Source: DASRDU01 sp035560235 (GTDB lineage: Bacteria; Acidobacteriota; Blastocatellia; RBC074). Taken from it: a DNA stretch of 64,000 bases. This document shows, piece after piece, positions 35,100 to 43,978 of the stretch. Location: positions 1 through 64,000 of the forward strand of contig DATMAG010000045.1 in NCBI GenBank assembly GCA_035560235.1, read 5' to 3'. The notes under the pieces are model-generated. The model saw nothing but the letters and a program-made list of their open reading frames with translations, searched no databases and had not been told where the DNA came from. The position numbers and the translations under genes are program-made. Within the stretch, counting starts at the first letter, position 1, and the number at the start of each line of letters is the position of its first letter.

Positions 35100-36251
35100 A
35101 TGATTCCGCTCAAATGGGAGAAACGCCGTCGGCAGTATCTGAGTGAACGCGAACAGTGGTTCAGCGAACTGATGGAAGCGGGCCGCACAATGGCAGGCCG
35201 CCGCAAATTCCTGAAGCTGGCCGCTGCCGCCGCCGGGGTCGCCGCGACTCAGACGTTCGCGCCACATTCATTTCAACTGGTTGAAGTAGTCGAAGCCGCC
35301 GCGCCCCTGTCTTCGGCTCCGGCGCATCAGCCCTTTACCTTCGCTTACATTTCCGATTCGCACCTTTACGAAAAGACGCTCAATGAACGCTTCGTGCGCC
35401 AGCTTGAACGCGCCGTGGCCGACATCAATGCGCTCGACCCGCAGCCTGATTTTGTGCTGTATGGCGGCGACCTGGCGCAGCTTGGCAAACCCGGCGAACT
35501 CAGACTCGGCGCTGAAATTCTCAAACAGGTCAAAGCGCCGATCAGAATGATGGTCGGTGAACACGACTGGTTTCTGGATATGGGCGATCTGTGGAAGGAA
35601 CTCTTCGGCCCGCCGCAGTATTCGTTCGATCACAAGGGCGTGCATTTCATCACACTGATGAGCGTCAACGAAAAGGATTTCTGGACCAAGGCCGGACTCA
35701 CGCCCGAACAGCGCATGGGCATTGTCGCAGGCCTCGATGATGGCCGTCAGAGCCGCTTTGAAGTCGGCGAGGAAGGCCGCGAATGGCTGCAGCGCGACCT
35801 GGCGAAAGTTGCAAAGACCACGCCGGTCGTCGTCTTTTCGCACTCGCCGCTTTACAAATACTATCGCAACTGGAATTTCTGGACTGAAGACGCCGATGAA
35901 GTTCAGGCGCTGCTGCGTCCGTTCAATTCAGTCACAGTCATTCACGGTCACACGCATCAGGTTCTCAGCAATCGCATCGGCAACATTCACTTTCACGGCA
36001 TGCTTTCGACCGCGTGGCCCTGGCCGTATGCGCCGAGCGGACTGCCGAAGCTGACCGTGCCGATGAACCGCTCCGACCCGTTCAATCAGACCGATGGCAT
36101 GGGCGACGGCATCATCAACGTCACTCAGTCAGGTTATGTAAACAAGGAGTACAACCTCTGGAACCGCAACCCGATGATCGTGTCTGAAAAATACCTGTCA
36201 TCGAACGGCGCGCTGGATCGCCCGGCAAAGACAACTCTGGTGACTTACTGA
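35100..36251 (+). CDS. Tat-exported metallophosphoesterase
   Basis: 383 residues. The calcineurin-like motifs are complete: SDSH, YGGDLAQ, GEHD, FSHSPLY and HGHTH. A twin-arginine signal (GRRKFLKLAAAA, about 33-45) is preceded by an unusual extension of about 30 charged residues. The ATG at 35100 has an excellent GGAAGGAGG; a shorter start at the internal Met before GRRKF is possible. It lies 19 bases after the peroxidase gene and 13 before a cytochrome gene, so all three should be co-exported. Substrate unknown. Confidence 0.9.
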   Translation: MIPLKWEKRRRQYLSEREQWFSELMEAGRTMAGRRKFLKLAAAAAGVAATQTFAPHSFQLVEVVEAAAPLSSAPAHQPFTFAYISDSHLYEKTLNERFVRQLERAVADINALDPQPDFVLYGGDLAQLGKPGELRLGAEILKQVKAPIRMMVGEHDWFLDMGDLWKELFGPPQYSFDHKGVHFITLMSVNEKDFWTKAGLTPEQRMGIVAGLDDGRQSRFEVGEEGREWLQRDLAKVAKTTPVVVFSHSPLYKYYRNWNFWTEDADEVQALLRPFNSVTVIHGHTHQVLSNRIGNIHFHGMLSTAWPWPYAPSGLPKLTVPMNRSDPFNQTDGMGDGIINVTQSGYVNKEYNLWNRNPMIVSEKYLSSNGALDRPAKTTLVTY

Positions 36252-36264
36252 GAGGAGGCTGAAG

Positions 36265-37002
36265 ATGAACAGAACATCCTGGTTCAAACTCATGGCAGTC
36301 GCCGTGCTGCTGTCCGGTGGCGTGATCTTTTATCAGGGCGTCCAGGCCCAGCAGCAGCAGGAACTGCCAAAACATCCGCCCGTTCAGACCGACGGCAAGG
36401 AACTGGTCGTGCAGCTCTGCGACGGAGAAACTTACACGACCGTTAAGGGCGTGCGTCCCGGCCAGCGCCTGACACCCGAACAGGCGCAGGCTGTCTCAAA
36501 TGAACTGATGGCAAAGTGGATGGAAAAGACCGACCCGGCCACCGCTGCCGCCTGGAAGAAGGAAGCCGCTGCCGCTCAGCAGAACAAAGCTTCAGGCGCG
36601 CAGAAGACCGCGCCGAAAGCTCAGGCCGGTCAGCAGCCCAAAGCGCAGAACGAGCAGCCGAATGATTTCACTGCGCGCGATCAGATGATCTGGAAGCGCG
36701 AGCTGGAACGCGAAATCAAATACGGTGACGAAATATTTCACAGCGATCAGTTGATCGGCAGCACCAACGGCATCGCCTGTGCGATGTGTCACCCGAATGC
36801 CGCCAACACGCACCCGGAGACTTACCCGAAGTTTCAGATTCAGCTCCGGCGCGTGGCGCTGCTGCGCGATATGATCAACTGGTGCATCGAAAATCCGGCG
36901 CGCGGCAAAAAGCTCGCCGCCGATGACCCGAAGATGCGCGCCCTCGAAGCCTACATTATGTCGCAGCGCAAGGGCGTGCCGATGGAGTACGGCAAACATT
37001 GA
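36265..37002 (+). CDS. Periplasmic c-type cytochrome, SoxA/TsdA-like tail
   Basis: 245 residues with a signal peptide (ends VQAQ, about 28), a Gln/Ala/Lys-rich low-complexity stretch (about 95-130), then one haem site CAMCH (172-176) and a conserved-looking tail with RDMINWCIENP and ALEAYIMSQRKG. The tail resembles SoxA and thiosulfate dehydrogenase cytochromes. It may supply electrons to the peroxidase encoded upstream; no sox genes are near. GAGGAGG precedes the ATG. Confidence 0.82.
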   Translation: MNRTSWFKLMAVAVLLSGGVIFYQGVQAQQQQELPKHPPVQTDGKELVVQLCDGETYTTVKGVRPGQRLTPEQAQAVSNELMAKWMEKTDPATAAAWKKEAAAAQQNKASGAQKTAPKAQAGQQPKAQNEQPNDFTARDQMIWKRELEREIKYGDEIFHSDQLIGSTNGIACAMCHPNAANTHPETYPKFQIQLRRVALLRDMINWCIENPARGKKLAADDPKMRALEAYIMSQRKGVPMEYGKH

Positions 37003-37004
37003 AG

Positions 37005-37091
37005 AGTGGTTAGTGGTCAGTGGTTAGTGGTTAGTGCGCTGCGGAGCGCCGATTCCCACTGACCACTAACCACCAGCCACTAACCACTGAC
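37005..37091. repeat. Heptamer-phased palindrome (GGTTAGT type)
   Basis: Arms 37005-37036 and 37057-37091 are inverted copies made of 7-base units GTTAGTG/GTCAGTG, with about 20 bases between. It ends three bases before the next start codon, so it would cover that gene's ribosome site in the RNA. Confidence 0.85.
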
Positions 37092-37093
37092 TT

Positions 37094-38428
37094 ATGTCCC
37101 TCGAACAAGGCGATCTGACATCTGTTGCGGTTGACTGGAATGAGTCTGAATACTGGGACGCGCACGCACTCGACCGCGAATTGCGGCGGCAGTACGATGT
37201 CTGCAATTCGTGCCGCCTGTGCTTCAATCTCTGCCCCGCCTTTCCGAAGCTGTTTGAGTTTTTCGATCTTGACGAAGTTGATTCAGACCCGGACAAACTG
37301 ACTGAACCGCAGGTCAGTGAGTTCGTTGACCTCTGCTACAACTGCAAGCTCTGTTTCATCAAATGCCCTTACACGCCGCCGCACAAATTCCTGATTGATA
37401 TTCCCAGGCTCGTGATGCGCGCCCGCGCCGTCGAAGCGCGCAACAACGGCGATGTCAGCCTCACTGAACTGCTGCTGACCACGCCTGACAAGGTCGGGCC
37501 GCTGGCCGGCAAGGTCGCGCCGCTCGTCAATCTGGCGAATAAAAACAAGGCCAGTCGCTGGCTGATGGAAAAAACCATGGGCGTGCATCGCCGCAAGATT
37601 CTGCCGAAGTTTCACGCGCAGACTTTTGAGCGATGGTTCAGAAAGAACATCGGTGAATCAACGCTCACCGTCAAAGAAACGGGCCGTCCGAAAGTCGCGC
37701 TCTTTCACACCTGCATCGTCAATTACAACGAACCGCAGACTGGCCGGGCCGCGGTGCGCGTGCTGCAAAGGAACGATCTTGAAATCGCTGATCCGCCTGG
37801 ACAGCAGTGCTGCGGGATGCCGTATCTTGACGCCGGGCGCGTCGCGCCTGCGCTCGAACACTTTCGCGCCAATGTGCAAACGCTGCTGCCCTGGGTGCGC
37901 GAGGGTTATGACATCGTTGTGCCTGAGCCGACGTGCGGTATCATGCTGAAGAAAGAGTACGCTGATTATCTGCAGGGTGAGGAACGCGAGCAGGCGCTTG
38001 AAGTCGCCCGCCGCACTTACGATCTGTCAGAGTACCTGATGAAGCTGAACGCGGAAGGAAAACTGGCGAAGGATTTTCCGGTCAGAGTCGGCACGGTGGC
38101 TTATCATCAGCCGTGCCATTTGAAATATCAGGCCATCGGTCAGAAATCCATCGAACTGCTGCGGCTCGCGGGCGCTGAAGTGATCTTCATTGACAAGGGC
38201 TGCTCCGGCCACGACGGCACCTGGGCGATGAAGAAACAGTATTTCGAGCTGTCGCAGAAAGTCGCCGCCAGGCTGCATCGCGGCGTGAATGAATCAGACG
38301 CCGATCTGGTCGCCACTGACTGTTCGCTCGCCGGACTTCAGATTCAGCAGGGCACAGGCCGCGCCACGCTGCATCCGGTCGAGGTGCTGGCTAAGGCTTA
38401 TGGGATTGAAGATAAGGATCAACCCTGA
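37094..38428 (+). CDS. GlpC/HdrD-like Fe-S oxidoreductase with CCG domains
   Basis: 444 residues. Two 4Fe-4S ferredoxin motifs at the N-terminus (CNSCRLCFNLCP and CYNCKLCFIKCP) are followed by two CCG/cysteine-rich domains (QQCCGMPY and GCSGHDGT with HQPCHLKYQ). The family includes anaerobic glycerol-3-phosphate dehydrogenase subunit C and heterodisulfide reductase D. In many genomes such a gene sits between rubrerythrin and DUF3501, as here, suggesting electron delivery to rubrerythrin. Its start is masked by the palindrome just upstream, and no ribosome site is evident. Confidence 0.88.
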   Translation: MSLEQGDLTSVAVDWNESEYWDAHALDRELRRQYDVCNSCRLCFNLCPAFPKLFEFFDLDEVDSDPDKLTEPQVSEFVDLCYNCKLCFIKCPYTPPHKFLIDIPRLVMRARAVEARNNGDVSLTELLLTTPDKVGPLAGKVAPLVNLANKNKASRWLMEKTMGVHRRKILPKFHAQTFERWFRKNIGESTLTVKETGRPKVALFHTCIVNYNEPQTGRAAVRVLQRNDLEIADPPGQQCCGMPYLDAGRVAPALEHFRANVQTLLPWVREGYDIVVPEPTCGIMLKKEYADYLQGEEREQALEVARRTYDLSEYLMKLNAEGKLAKDFPVRVGTVAYHQPCHLKYQAIGQKSIELLRLAGAEVIFIDKGCSGHDGTWAMKKQYFELSQKVAARLHRGVNESDADLVATDCSLAGLQIQQGTGRATLHPVEVLAKAYGIEDKDQP

Positions 38429-38487
38429 ATGAACACGAATCAGCATGAATGAAATACAAACCAGTTGTCATTCGTGTAAATTCGTGG
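38425..38487. repeat. CACGAAT-type palindrome
   Basis: Imperfect inverted arms at 38425-38452 and 38468-38487 carry the CACGAAT unit seen at 2524 and 43979. It lies exactly in the gap before the DUF3501 gene. Confidence 0.65.
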
Positions 38488-38497
38488 TCGGCTTGTA

Positions 38498-39088
38498 ATG
38501 ATGAAAAAAGTCGCAGCTTCAGAAATCAAAGACATCGCGCAGTACGAAAAGGCGCGCGCGGATTTTCGTCGTCAGATTATCGAGCTGAAAAAGCATCGCC
38601 GCGTGCCGGTCGGGCCGAGCGTGACTTTTGTCTTTGAAAATCACGAGACGGTGCTCTTTCAGATTCAGGAGATGATGCGCGCTGAACGCATTGTTGCTGA
38701 CGCGGCGATTCAGCACGAGATTGACACTTACAATCAACTGCTGCCGGACGACAACGAACTCGCGGCCACGATGCTGATTGAGTTGCAGGATCAGTCGCGC
38801 ATCCGCGAAGAGATGACAAAATTCCTGGGCATCAACACCGGCGAATGTATCTGGCTGCAAATTGGCAACGACAGGCTGCCGGGAATTTTCGCTGCGGGAC
38901 AAAGCGATGAGCGCCGCATCAGCGCGGTGCAGTACGTGCGCTTCAGATTCAGCAACGCACAGCGCGAAGCTTTCATCTCAGGCGCAGCGCCCGCGAAGCT
39001 GGTTATTCATCACCCGCACTATCAGCACGAAGCCGTGATTGCAGGCGCAGTGCGCGAATCGCTCGCGCAGGATTTTGATGAGCAATGA
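38498..39088 (+). CDS. DUF3501 family protein
   Basis: 196 residues matching DUF3501: HRRVPVGPSVTFVFENHETVLFQIQEMMRAERI, ELPDDNELAATMLIEL-like segment and VQYVRFRF. Function unknown, but the family is found beside rubrerythrin and CCG Fe-S proteins, as here. No signal peptide. The final four bases overlap the ygfZ start (ATGA), implying coupling. Confidence 0.88.
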   Translation: MMKKVAASEIKDIAQYEKARADFRRQIIELKKHRRVPVGPSVTFVFENHETVLFQIQEMMRAERIVADAAIQHEIDTYNQLLPDDNELAATMLIELQDQSRIREEMTKFLGINTGECIWLQIGNDRLPGIFAAGQSDERRISAVQYVRFRFSNAQREAFISGAAPAKLVIHHPHYQHEAVIAGAVRESLAQDFDEQ

Positions 39089-40197
39089 GCATTACTTCAC
39101 TCAGACAACTTCACGAAGCTGCAGGCGCGCATTACGGCGATGACAATTCCCTGCCGTGTTCTTACGGTGACGTGCGCGCTGAATACGCGGCGATTCGCGG
39201 CGGTGTGGCCGTGCTTGATTTCTCGCCCGAAGGCAAACTTGAAGTCAGCGGCAAAAACGCGGCGCAGTTCATCAACGGCCTCGTCACCAACGAAGTCAAA
39301 ACGCTGCCAGCAGGTCGCGGCGTCCCCGCAGCCTTTCTTGACGCGCACGGAAAAGTGAGCGCGCTCTGTCGCATTTACAACATTGATGGCAGGCTGCTCA
39401 TTCAGCTTCATCCTGAACGGCGCGAGAAGATTTACAGCAACCTGAAACGCTTCACGCTCGCAGGCGAATTTTTCCTGAATGACCTGACCGAACAGCAGGC
39501 GCTGATTTCATTGCAGGGGCCGCGTGCGGCGGCATTACTTGAATCGCTGACGGGCGCGGCAGTCAGTGAAAATGAGATCACCATCGCTGAGCGCGTGATT
39601 GCTGATCAGACCGTGCTGGTGGCGACGCACGCGCGCTGCGGCGAAGCGGGTTTTGATTTATTCATCGCGGCTGAAGCTGCGCCGCAGGTCTGGCAGGCGA
39701 TCATCGCACGCGGCGCTGAATACGACGCATGCGCTGTCGGCCAGGAGGCCTTTGAAATTGCGCGCATTGAAGCCGCCGTGCCGCGTGAAGGCACTGACGT
39801 TAATGACACTCATATTCTGCTCGAAGCGGGGCTTGATAATTCGGTCAGTTACACCAAGGGCTGTTATCTCGGTCAGGAGATCATCGCCCGCATTCACTGG
39901 CGCGGTCAGCCCGCAAAGCGGCTGATGAAACTGTCCGTCAGTGCTGACGCGCCGCCGCCTGCGGGAGTGGAGCTTTACGGCAGCGACGGAAAAAAGGTCG
40001 GCGCAATCACGAGCAGCACGCGCGGCCTGGCGAACGATGGAATTATCGCGCTCGGTTATGTGCATCGTTACTACATTGCGCCCGGCACGGAACTGACGAT
40101 CAGAAACGGCGAAACCGAAACCGGCAGAGCGACAGTAATCGCGCTGCCCGCGACTGCCGATCAGCCGCAGCCGGAGTCACAGGCATCAACACCATGA
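39085..40197 (+). CDS. ygfZ: Folate-binding Fe-S repair protein YgfZ
   Basis: 370 residues of the GcvT-like fold with the diagnostic KGCYLGQE motif near residue 256, which marks YgfZ/IBA57 rather than glycine-cleavage T protein. YgfZ uses tetrahydrofolate to help maintain certain 4Fe-4S enzymes under oxidative stress. That fits its place downstream of rubrerythrin, a peroxidase and a CCG Fe-S protein. It overlaps both neighbours by four bases (ATGA). Confidence 0.92.
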   Translation: MSITSLRQLHEAAGAHYGDDNSLPCSYGDVRAEYAAIRGGVAVLDFSPEGKLEVSGKNAAQFINGLVTNEVKTLPAGRGVPAAFLDAHGKVSALCRIYNIDGRLLIQLHPERREKIYSNLKRFTLAGEFFLNDLTEQQALISLQGPRAAALLESLTGAAVSENEITIAERVIADQTVLVATHARCGEAGFDLFIAAEAAPQVWQAIIARGAEYDACAVGQEAFEIARIEAAVPREGTDVNDTHILLEAGLDNSVSYTKGCYLGQEIIARIHWRGQPAKRLMKLSVSADAPPPAGVELYGSDGKKVGAITSSTRGLANDGIIALGYVHRYYIAPGTELTIRNGETETGRATVIALPATADQPQPESQASTP

Positions 40198-40517
40198 ATG
40201 AACAGATTGAGCAGGCAGACGAGAAACTCCCGGTCCTGCTGGAATGGAATCTGGCTTCGGCGGAGATGGCATACAGCGCGCTGGCGACCTGTCTTGAACA
40301 TATTCAGATCAGCGGGCTGGTGATTGCGGCGCTCGCTCATACTGCCGGTGAGGACAGGCTGAAAGGCATAGTCCAGAGCGACCCCTGGCAGCTCTATATG
40401 GCCAGCAAGCGCGAGCTTGAGGCAGCAAGGAAGAAGATTGCTGCGCTGACCGAACTGATTGACCGGACGCGCAACGCACGGAATGAGACCGAAAACACAG
40501 ACGGCAGTCCGGCCTGA
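40194..40517 (+). CDS. Hypothetical protein coupled to ygfZ
   Basis: 107 residues, mostly helical and Ala/Glu-rich, with no signal peptide, cysteine cluster or family signature that I recognise. The C-terminus (KRELEAARKKIAALTELIDRT) could form a coiled coil. It overlaps ygfZ by ATGA and precedes a rhodanese gene, so it is a real translated member of the operon. Role unknown. Confidence 0.7.
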   Translation: MNEQIEQADEKLPVLLEWNLASAEMAYSALATCLEHIQISGLVIAALAHTAGEDRLKGIVQSDPWQLYMASKRELEAARKKIAALTELIDRTRNARNETENTDGSPA

Positions 40518-40546
40518 ACAACTGATCCAACCTTTCAGAAACCATT

Positions 40547-40873
40547 ATGCCCTTTGGAATCATTACAGCCACTGAGTTGAAAGCGAAGCTCGATGCGGGC
40601 GCGAAGTTGCGGCTGATTGATGTGCGCGAACCGATGGAATACAACCTGGCGCGCATCGAAGGCGCTGAACTCAGGCCGCTCGGACAGATTCAGCAGTGGG
40701 CGACGCAACTGCCCGATAAAAACGAAGAGATCGTGGTCTATTGTCATCACGGCATGCGTTCGGCGCGGGCCTGCGAGTATCTGTCGTCTCAGGGGTTCAC
40801 CAGTCTCAGGAATCTGACAGGCGGCATTGACGCGTGGTCGCGGCAGGTTGATCCGTCGGTGCCGCTTTACTGA
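40547..40873 (+). CDS. Rhodanese domain protein
   Basis: 108 residues forming a single rhodanese domain. The active-site loop is YCHHGMRS, with Cys at about 66, preceded by LIDVREPMEYNLARIEGAE. It is like GlpE and moves sulfane sulfur. In this operon it may serve Fe-S repair. The stop is one base before the DUF309 start. Confidence 0.92.
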   Translation: MPFGIITATELKAKLDAGAKLRLIDVREPMEYNLARIEGAELRPLGQIQQWATQLPDKNEEIVVYCHHGMRSARACEYLSSQGFTSLRNLTGGIDAWSRQVDPSVPLY

Positions 40874-40874
40874 A

Positions 40875-41231
40875 ATGTCGCTGCCACCTGAATATCTGCG
40901 CGGCGTTGAGCTGTTCAATCGCGGGCGGTACTTTGAGTGTCACGAGGCGCTTGAAAACCTCTGGCAGTCGGCGCAGGAGCCTGAACGAACCTTCCTGCAC
41001 GCGCTGATTCAGGTCGCCGCCGCGCTGCATCACCGGCAGCGTGGCAACCACGCGGGCGCGCGCAGCGTTTACCGGCGCGCCAGAGAGAAATTCGGCAGCC
41101 TGCCGCCGCTGATGATGCAGCTTGACGTGGCGGCGCTGCTTGCACAGACTGATGCTGTTCTTACCGCCGAAACTGCTCGCGGGAATCCCCCTTTCAATGA
41201 AGTGCAGATTCAACTCGCTGAGTATTCCTGA
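40875..41231 (+). CDS. DUF309 family protein
   Basis: 118 residues from ATG 40875. The family core is FNRGRYFECHEALENLWQ plus LIQVAAALHHRQRGN, a small helical domain with conserved Glu/His that may bind metal. Function unknown. It follows the rhodanese stop by a single base, so it is translated from the same message. Confidence 0.9.
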   Translation: MSLPPEYLRGVELFNRGRYFECHEALENLWQSAQEPERTFLHALIQVAAALHHRQRGNHAGARSVYRRAREKFGSLPPLMMQLDVAALLAQTDAVLTAETARGNPPFNEVQIQLAEYS

Positions 41232-41244
41232 ATTGAAATCGAAG

Positions 41245-42564
41245 ATGCGTCGTTTCGTTATTCTCACAGTTCCGGCCTGCTGGCTCATGCTGGTTCTGCT
41301 GCTCGCGCTGCTGCCTGTCGGCTTCACGGCACAGACAGCGGCGGCGCAGGCTTCCGGCGCGGCGCTTTCGCCGAAGGAGCGGCTGAACGTCTTCAATCGC
41401 GTCTGGCGGCTGGTCAATGATCGTTATTACGATCCGGCGCTGAACGGCGTGAACTGGAAGGCGGCGCGTGAACGCTATGAGCCGCGCATTGAGGCTGTCA
41501 GGAGCGATGAGGATTTTTATGATCTGCTGGAACAGATGGTCGCCGAATTGCGCGACGCGCACACACACGTGCGCAGCCCGTCCAGGCGCAGCCTGCGCGA
41601 CCGGACACAGACGGTGAGCACCGGCATTCACTTTTATGAGGTCGAAGGCCGAAACGTTGTCACCAGCCTCTCGCCTGATCCTGAAACTGCGAAACTCGGA
41701 ATTGAACCGGGGATGATTCTGCTCGCGATTGACGGCCAGCCGACAGCCAGGCGGATTGCCGAAGTGCAGGAACTGATCGGCGTCTCTTCATCCGAACAGG
41801 CCAGACGCGCGCTGACTTACAGTAACCTGCTTGACGGGCCTCCTGAGACACAGGTCACGCTGACGCTTGAAGCTGCTGATAAATCAGCGCCGGTGACAGT
41901 CACTGCGCGCCGCCGCGTGGTTTCGACTGCGCCGCAGGTCACTGCGCGCCTGCTGCCGTCGGGCTTCGCTTACATTCACCTGACCAACTGGAAGACTCCG
42001 GCGGCTGATCTGTTCAGGGCCGCGCTCGAACAGTTCAGAAGCGCGCCAGGTCTGATCATTGATCTGCGCGACAACGGCGGCGGCTATCCGAAAATGGTGC
42101 TCTCGGTCGGCAGTCTCTTCTTCTCGCGCAAAACGTCCTTCGGCAGCTTCACTCGTCGTTCCGGCAATCCGGTGGAGCTTTCAGCCGGACACGAAGGCGC
42201 GCAGGTTTATGACGGCCCGACAGTCATTCTGGTCAACGAGGCTTCGGGCAGCGGTTCAGAACTTTTCGCAGCAGCGATGCAGGAGAACGGGCGGGCAAGG
42301 ATCATCGGTCAGCAGACCTGCGGCTGCGTGCTGGCCGCTGACAGAGAGAAGCTGCCCGGCGGCGGTGAAATCACCATCAGCATCTTCGGCTATCTCACTT
42401 CGCGCGGGCGCAGGCTTGAAGGCAGCGGCGTCAGGCCCGACCGGATTGTCCCGCTCAGACTCATTGACCTGCGACAGCGGCGTGACGCCGCGCTGCTTGA
42501 GGCAGAACAGGCGCTGAAGGAACAACTGGCGGCGAGACCAAAGGCAGCGCAGACAATGAAGTAA
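41245..42564 (+). CDS. S41 family C-terminal processing-like peptidase
   Basis: 439 residues from ATG 41245, which starts a signal/anchor (RRFVILTVPACWLMLVLLL). It contains a PDZ domain (about 120-210, GIEPGMILLAIDGQP) and an S41 catalytic domain with LIIDLRDNGGG and EASGSGSELFAAAM holding the nucleophile Ser, followed by a C-terminal GVRPD. It resembles CtpA-type periplasmic proteases. The longer frame from 41122 overlaps the DUF309 gene and is not credible. Confidence 0.92.
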   Translation: MRRFVILTVPACWLMLVLLLALLPVGFTAQTAAAQASGAALSPKERLNVFNRVWRLVNDRYYDPALNGVNWKAARERYEPRIEAVRSDEDFYDLLEQMVAELRDAHTHVRSPSRRSLRDRTQTVSTGIHFYEVEGRNVVTSLSPDPETAKLGIEPGMILLAIDGQPTARRIAEVQELIGVSSSEQARRALTYSNLLDGPPETQVTLTLEAADKSAPVTVTARRRVVSTAPQVTARLLPSGFAYIHLTNWKTPAADLFRAALEQFRSAPGLIIDLRDNGGGYPKMVLSVGSLFFSRKTSFGSFTRRSGNPVELSAGHEGAQVYDGPTVILVNEASGSGSELFAAAMQENGRARIIGQQTCGCVLAADREKLPGGGEITISIFGYLTSRGRRLEGSGVRPDRIVPLRLIDLRQRRDAALLEAEQALKEQLAARPKAAQTMK

Positions 42565-42609
42565 CTTTTCAGCCTTTGCGAATTGAAATTCAGACTGAGG
42601 ATCACGGGA

Positions 42610-43083
42610 ATGCTGCTCAAAACACGTCTGGCGCTGCTGGCGCTGTGGGTCGGGGCGATGATGTTTTTCAGTTTCTTCGTCGCACCGGCGGCGTTCGCGG
42701 TGCTGCCTTCGACTTATCTGGCCGGGCAGGTGGTGTCGCGCACGCTCGGCGGGCTTGAAGTCCTGGGCCTGGTGATCGCGGTGCTGCTGCTCGCGCTGCT
42801 GCTCGCTTCGCGGCGGGCGCAGGCCAGGGGATTCGCCTTTGAACTGGCGGTCATTATGCTGATGCTGGTGTCAGCCGCAATTTCACGTTTTATCGTTTCC
42901 GCCCGCCTGCATCAGATCAGACTTGAATTCGGTGAGCGGCTCAGCAGCCTCGCCGCCACTGATCCGACGCGCGCGACCTTTGATCTGCTGCATCAGGTTT
43001 CGGTCGGCCTGACCGGGTTCAATCTGCTGGCTGCGCTGGCGCTCATTATCTTCCTCATCCGCACGAGGCCTGCCGGGCAGTGA
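42610..43083 (+). CDS. DUF4149 (TMEM205-like) membrane protein
   Basis: 157 residues from ATG 42610, with a GAGGA ten bases upstream; TTG 42583 is an alternative. It has four predicted membrane helices, and the signature LWVGAMMFFSFFVAPAAFAVLP matches DUF4149. Function unknown. It may be co-transcribed with the S41 peptidase, 45 bases upstream. Confidence 0.82.
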   Translation: MLLKTRLALLALWVGAMMFFSFFVAPAAFAVLPSTYLAGQVVSRTLGGLEVLGLVIAVLLLALLLASRRAQARGFAFELAVIMLMLVSAAISRFIVSARLHQIRLEFGERLSSLAATDPTRATFDLLHQVSVGLTGFNLLAALALIIFLIRTRPAGQ

Positions 43084-43230
43084 GTCCGTCCTGAGCCTGT
43101 TTCCCTGCCGACTATCCCGCCTTCGACACAGTTTTGTCTTCTGCCCGCCATCGTTTTGCCTGGAAGCTGTAGAGAATTACCACTGTCAGAGACGCGAACG
43201 AGGCCCCGCTGAATTCAAGAGATACCGGCA

Positions 43231-43869
43231 ATGAACAGAAAGAAATTCACGGGATCGTTCCTGCTGATCGCCTTGCTGCTGCTCATCAGCGCTGCTGTCA
43301 AAGCCGATCCGATTACACTGACGAGTGCGAGCCTGAGCGCAGGCAGCACCAATCTGCTGACACTTCAGGGGACTGGCCTGAATGTGCAGCTCACGTTTCA
43401 GTCGCAGCCGCTGCCTTATGTTTATGAGGCAGGCAAAACGACGGTCGCGGTTTCGCTCACGCCGGCCACCGGCACAGCCTCAAATCCGTTTGTCATTAAC
43501 GGAGTGGATTACGCCGGAGCGAACGTGACCGGCCAGGCGACTTATTACATTGACCTGAGAAACGCTGGAAATACAGCGACGGATACGCGCACCATCACCG
43601 GGACGCTGAAAGTGACTGATCCGCAGAGCGGAGCGACGATCACGACGCTTGATTTCAGTTTCACGGCTTCAGTCACGGTCACGCTGGCGGCGGATCCGTG
43701 CGGCTGCAGGTACATCACCTCATTCACAGCAAAGGGCGCGGGCACTGCGATCCCGAACGGCCCGCAGGTTCCCGAACCTGCCACAATGATTCTGATGGGC
43801 AGCGGACTGGCTGCCATCGCCGCGAAGATGCGGCGACGCAAATCGCAGCGAGATCAGGTTTCAAGTTGA
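43231..43869 (+). CDS. PEP-CTERM sorted surface protein
   Basis: 212 residues: a signal peptide (to AVKA, about 25), a beta-rich Thr/Ala/Gly body, and a C-terminal sorting signal VPEPATMILMGSGL followed by a hydrophobic stretch and MRRRK. That tripartite tail is the PEP-CTERM mark recognised by exosortase, which is not encoded in this window. The body is not recognised. A strong terminator follows. Confidence 0.9.
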   Translation: MNRKKFTGSFLLIALLLLISAAVKADPITLTSASLSAGSTNLLTLQGTGLNVQLTFQSQPLPYVYEAGKTTVAVSLTPATGTASNPFVINGVDYAGANVTGQATYYIDLRNAGNTATDTRTITGTLKVTDPQSGATITTLDFSFTASVTVTLAADPCGCRYITSFTAKGAGTAIPNGPQVPEPATMILMGSGLAAIAAKMRRRKSQRDQVSS

Positions 43870-43912
43870 GTGTCTCCTTTTGCTCTTGTTTGGTTCGCTT
43901 GTTGTCTCCTTT

Positions 43913-43950
43913 GAAGCTCACTGGTTCGCCAGTGGGCTTCTTTTTTTTTT
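43913..43950 (+). terminator. Rho-independent terminator after the PEP-CTERM gene
   Basis: GAAGCTCACTGG, TTCG and CCAGTGGGCTTC form a 12-bp stem with a stable UUCG tetraloop and one wobble, followed by ten T residues. Confidence 0.95.
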
Positions 43951-43978
43951 GGGGCAGAGGGAGCGCCGGAAAAGACGA

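Noticed and set aside
36265..37002. A sulfur-oxidation (Sox) system
   Set aside because: Only the cytochrome tail looks SoxA-like; no soxB, soxC, soxX, soxY or soxZ gene occurs in the window.
37005..37091. CRISPR array
   Set aside because: The repeated units are 7 bases with no spacers and the two halves are inverted, so it is a palindrome and not a CRISPR. No cas gene is present.
39085..40197. Glycine cleavage T protein (GcvT)
   Set aside because: The KGCYLGQE motif is specific to YgfZ/IBA57, and no gcvH or gcvP is adjacent.
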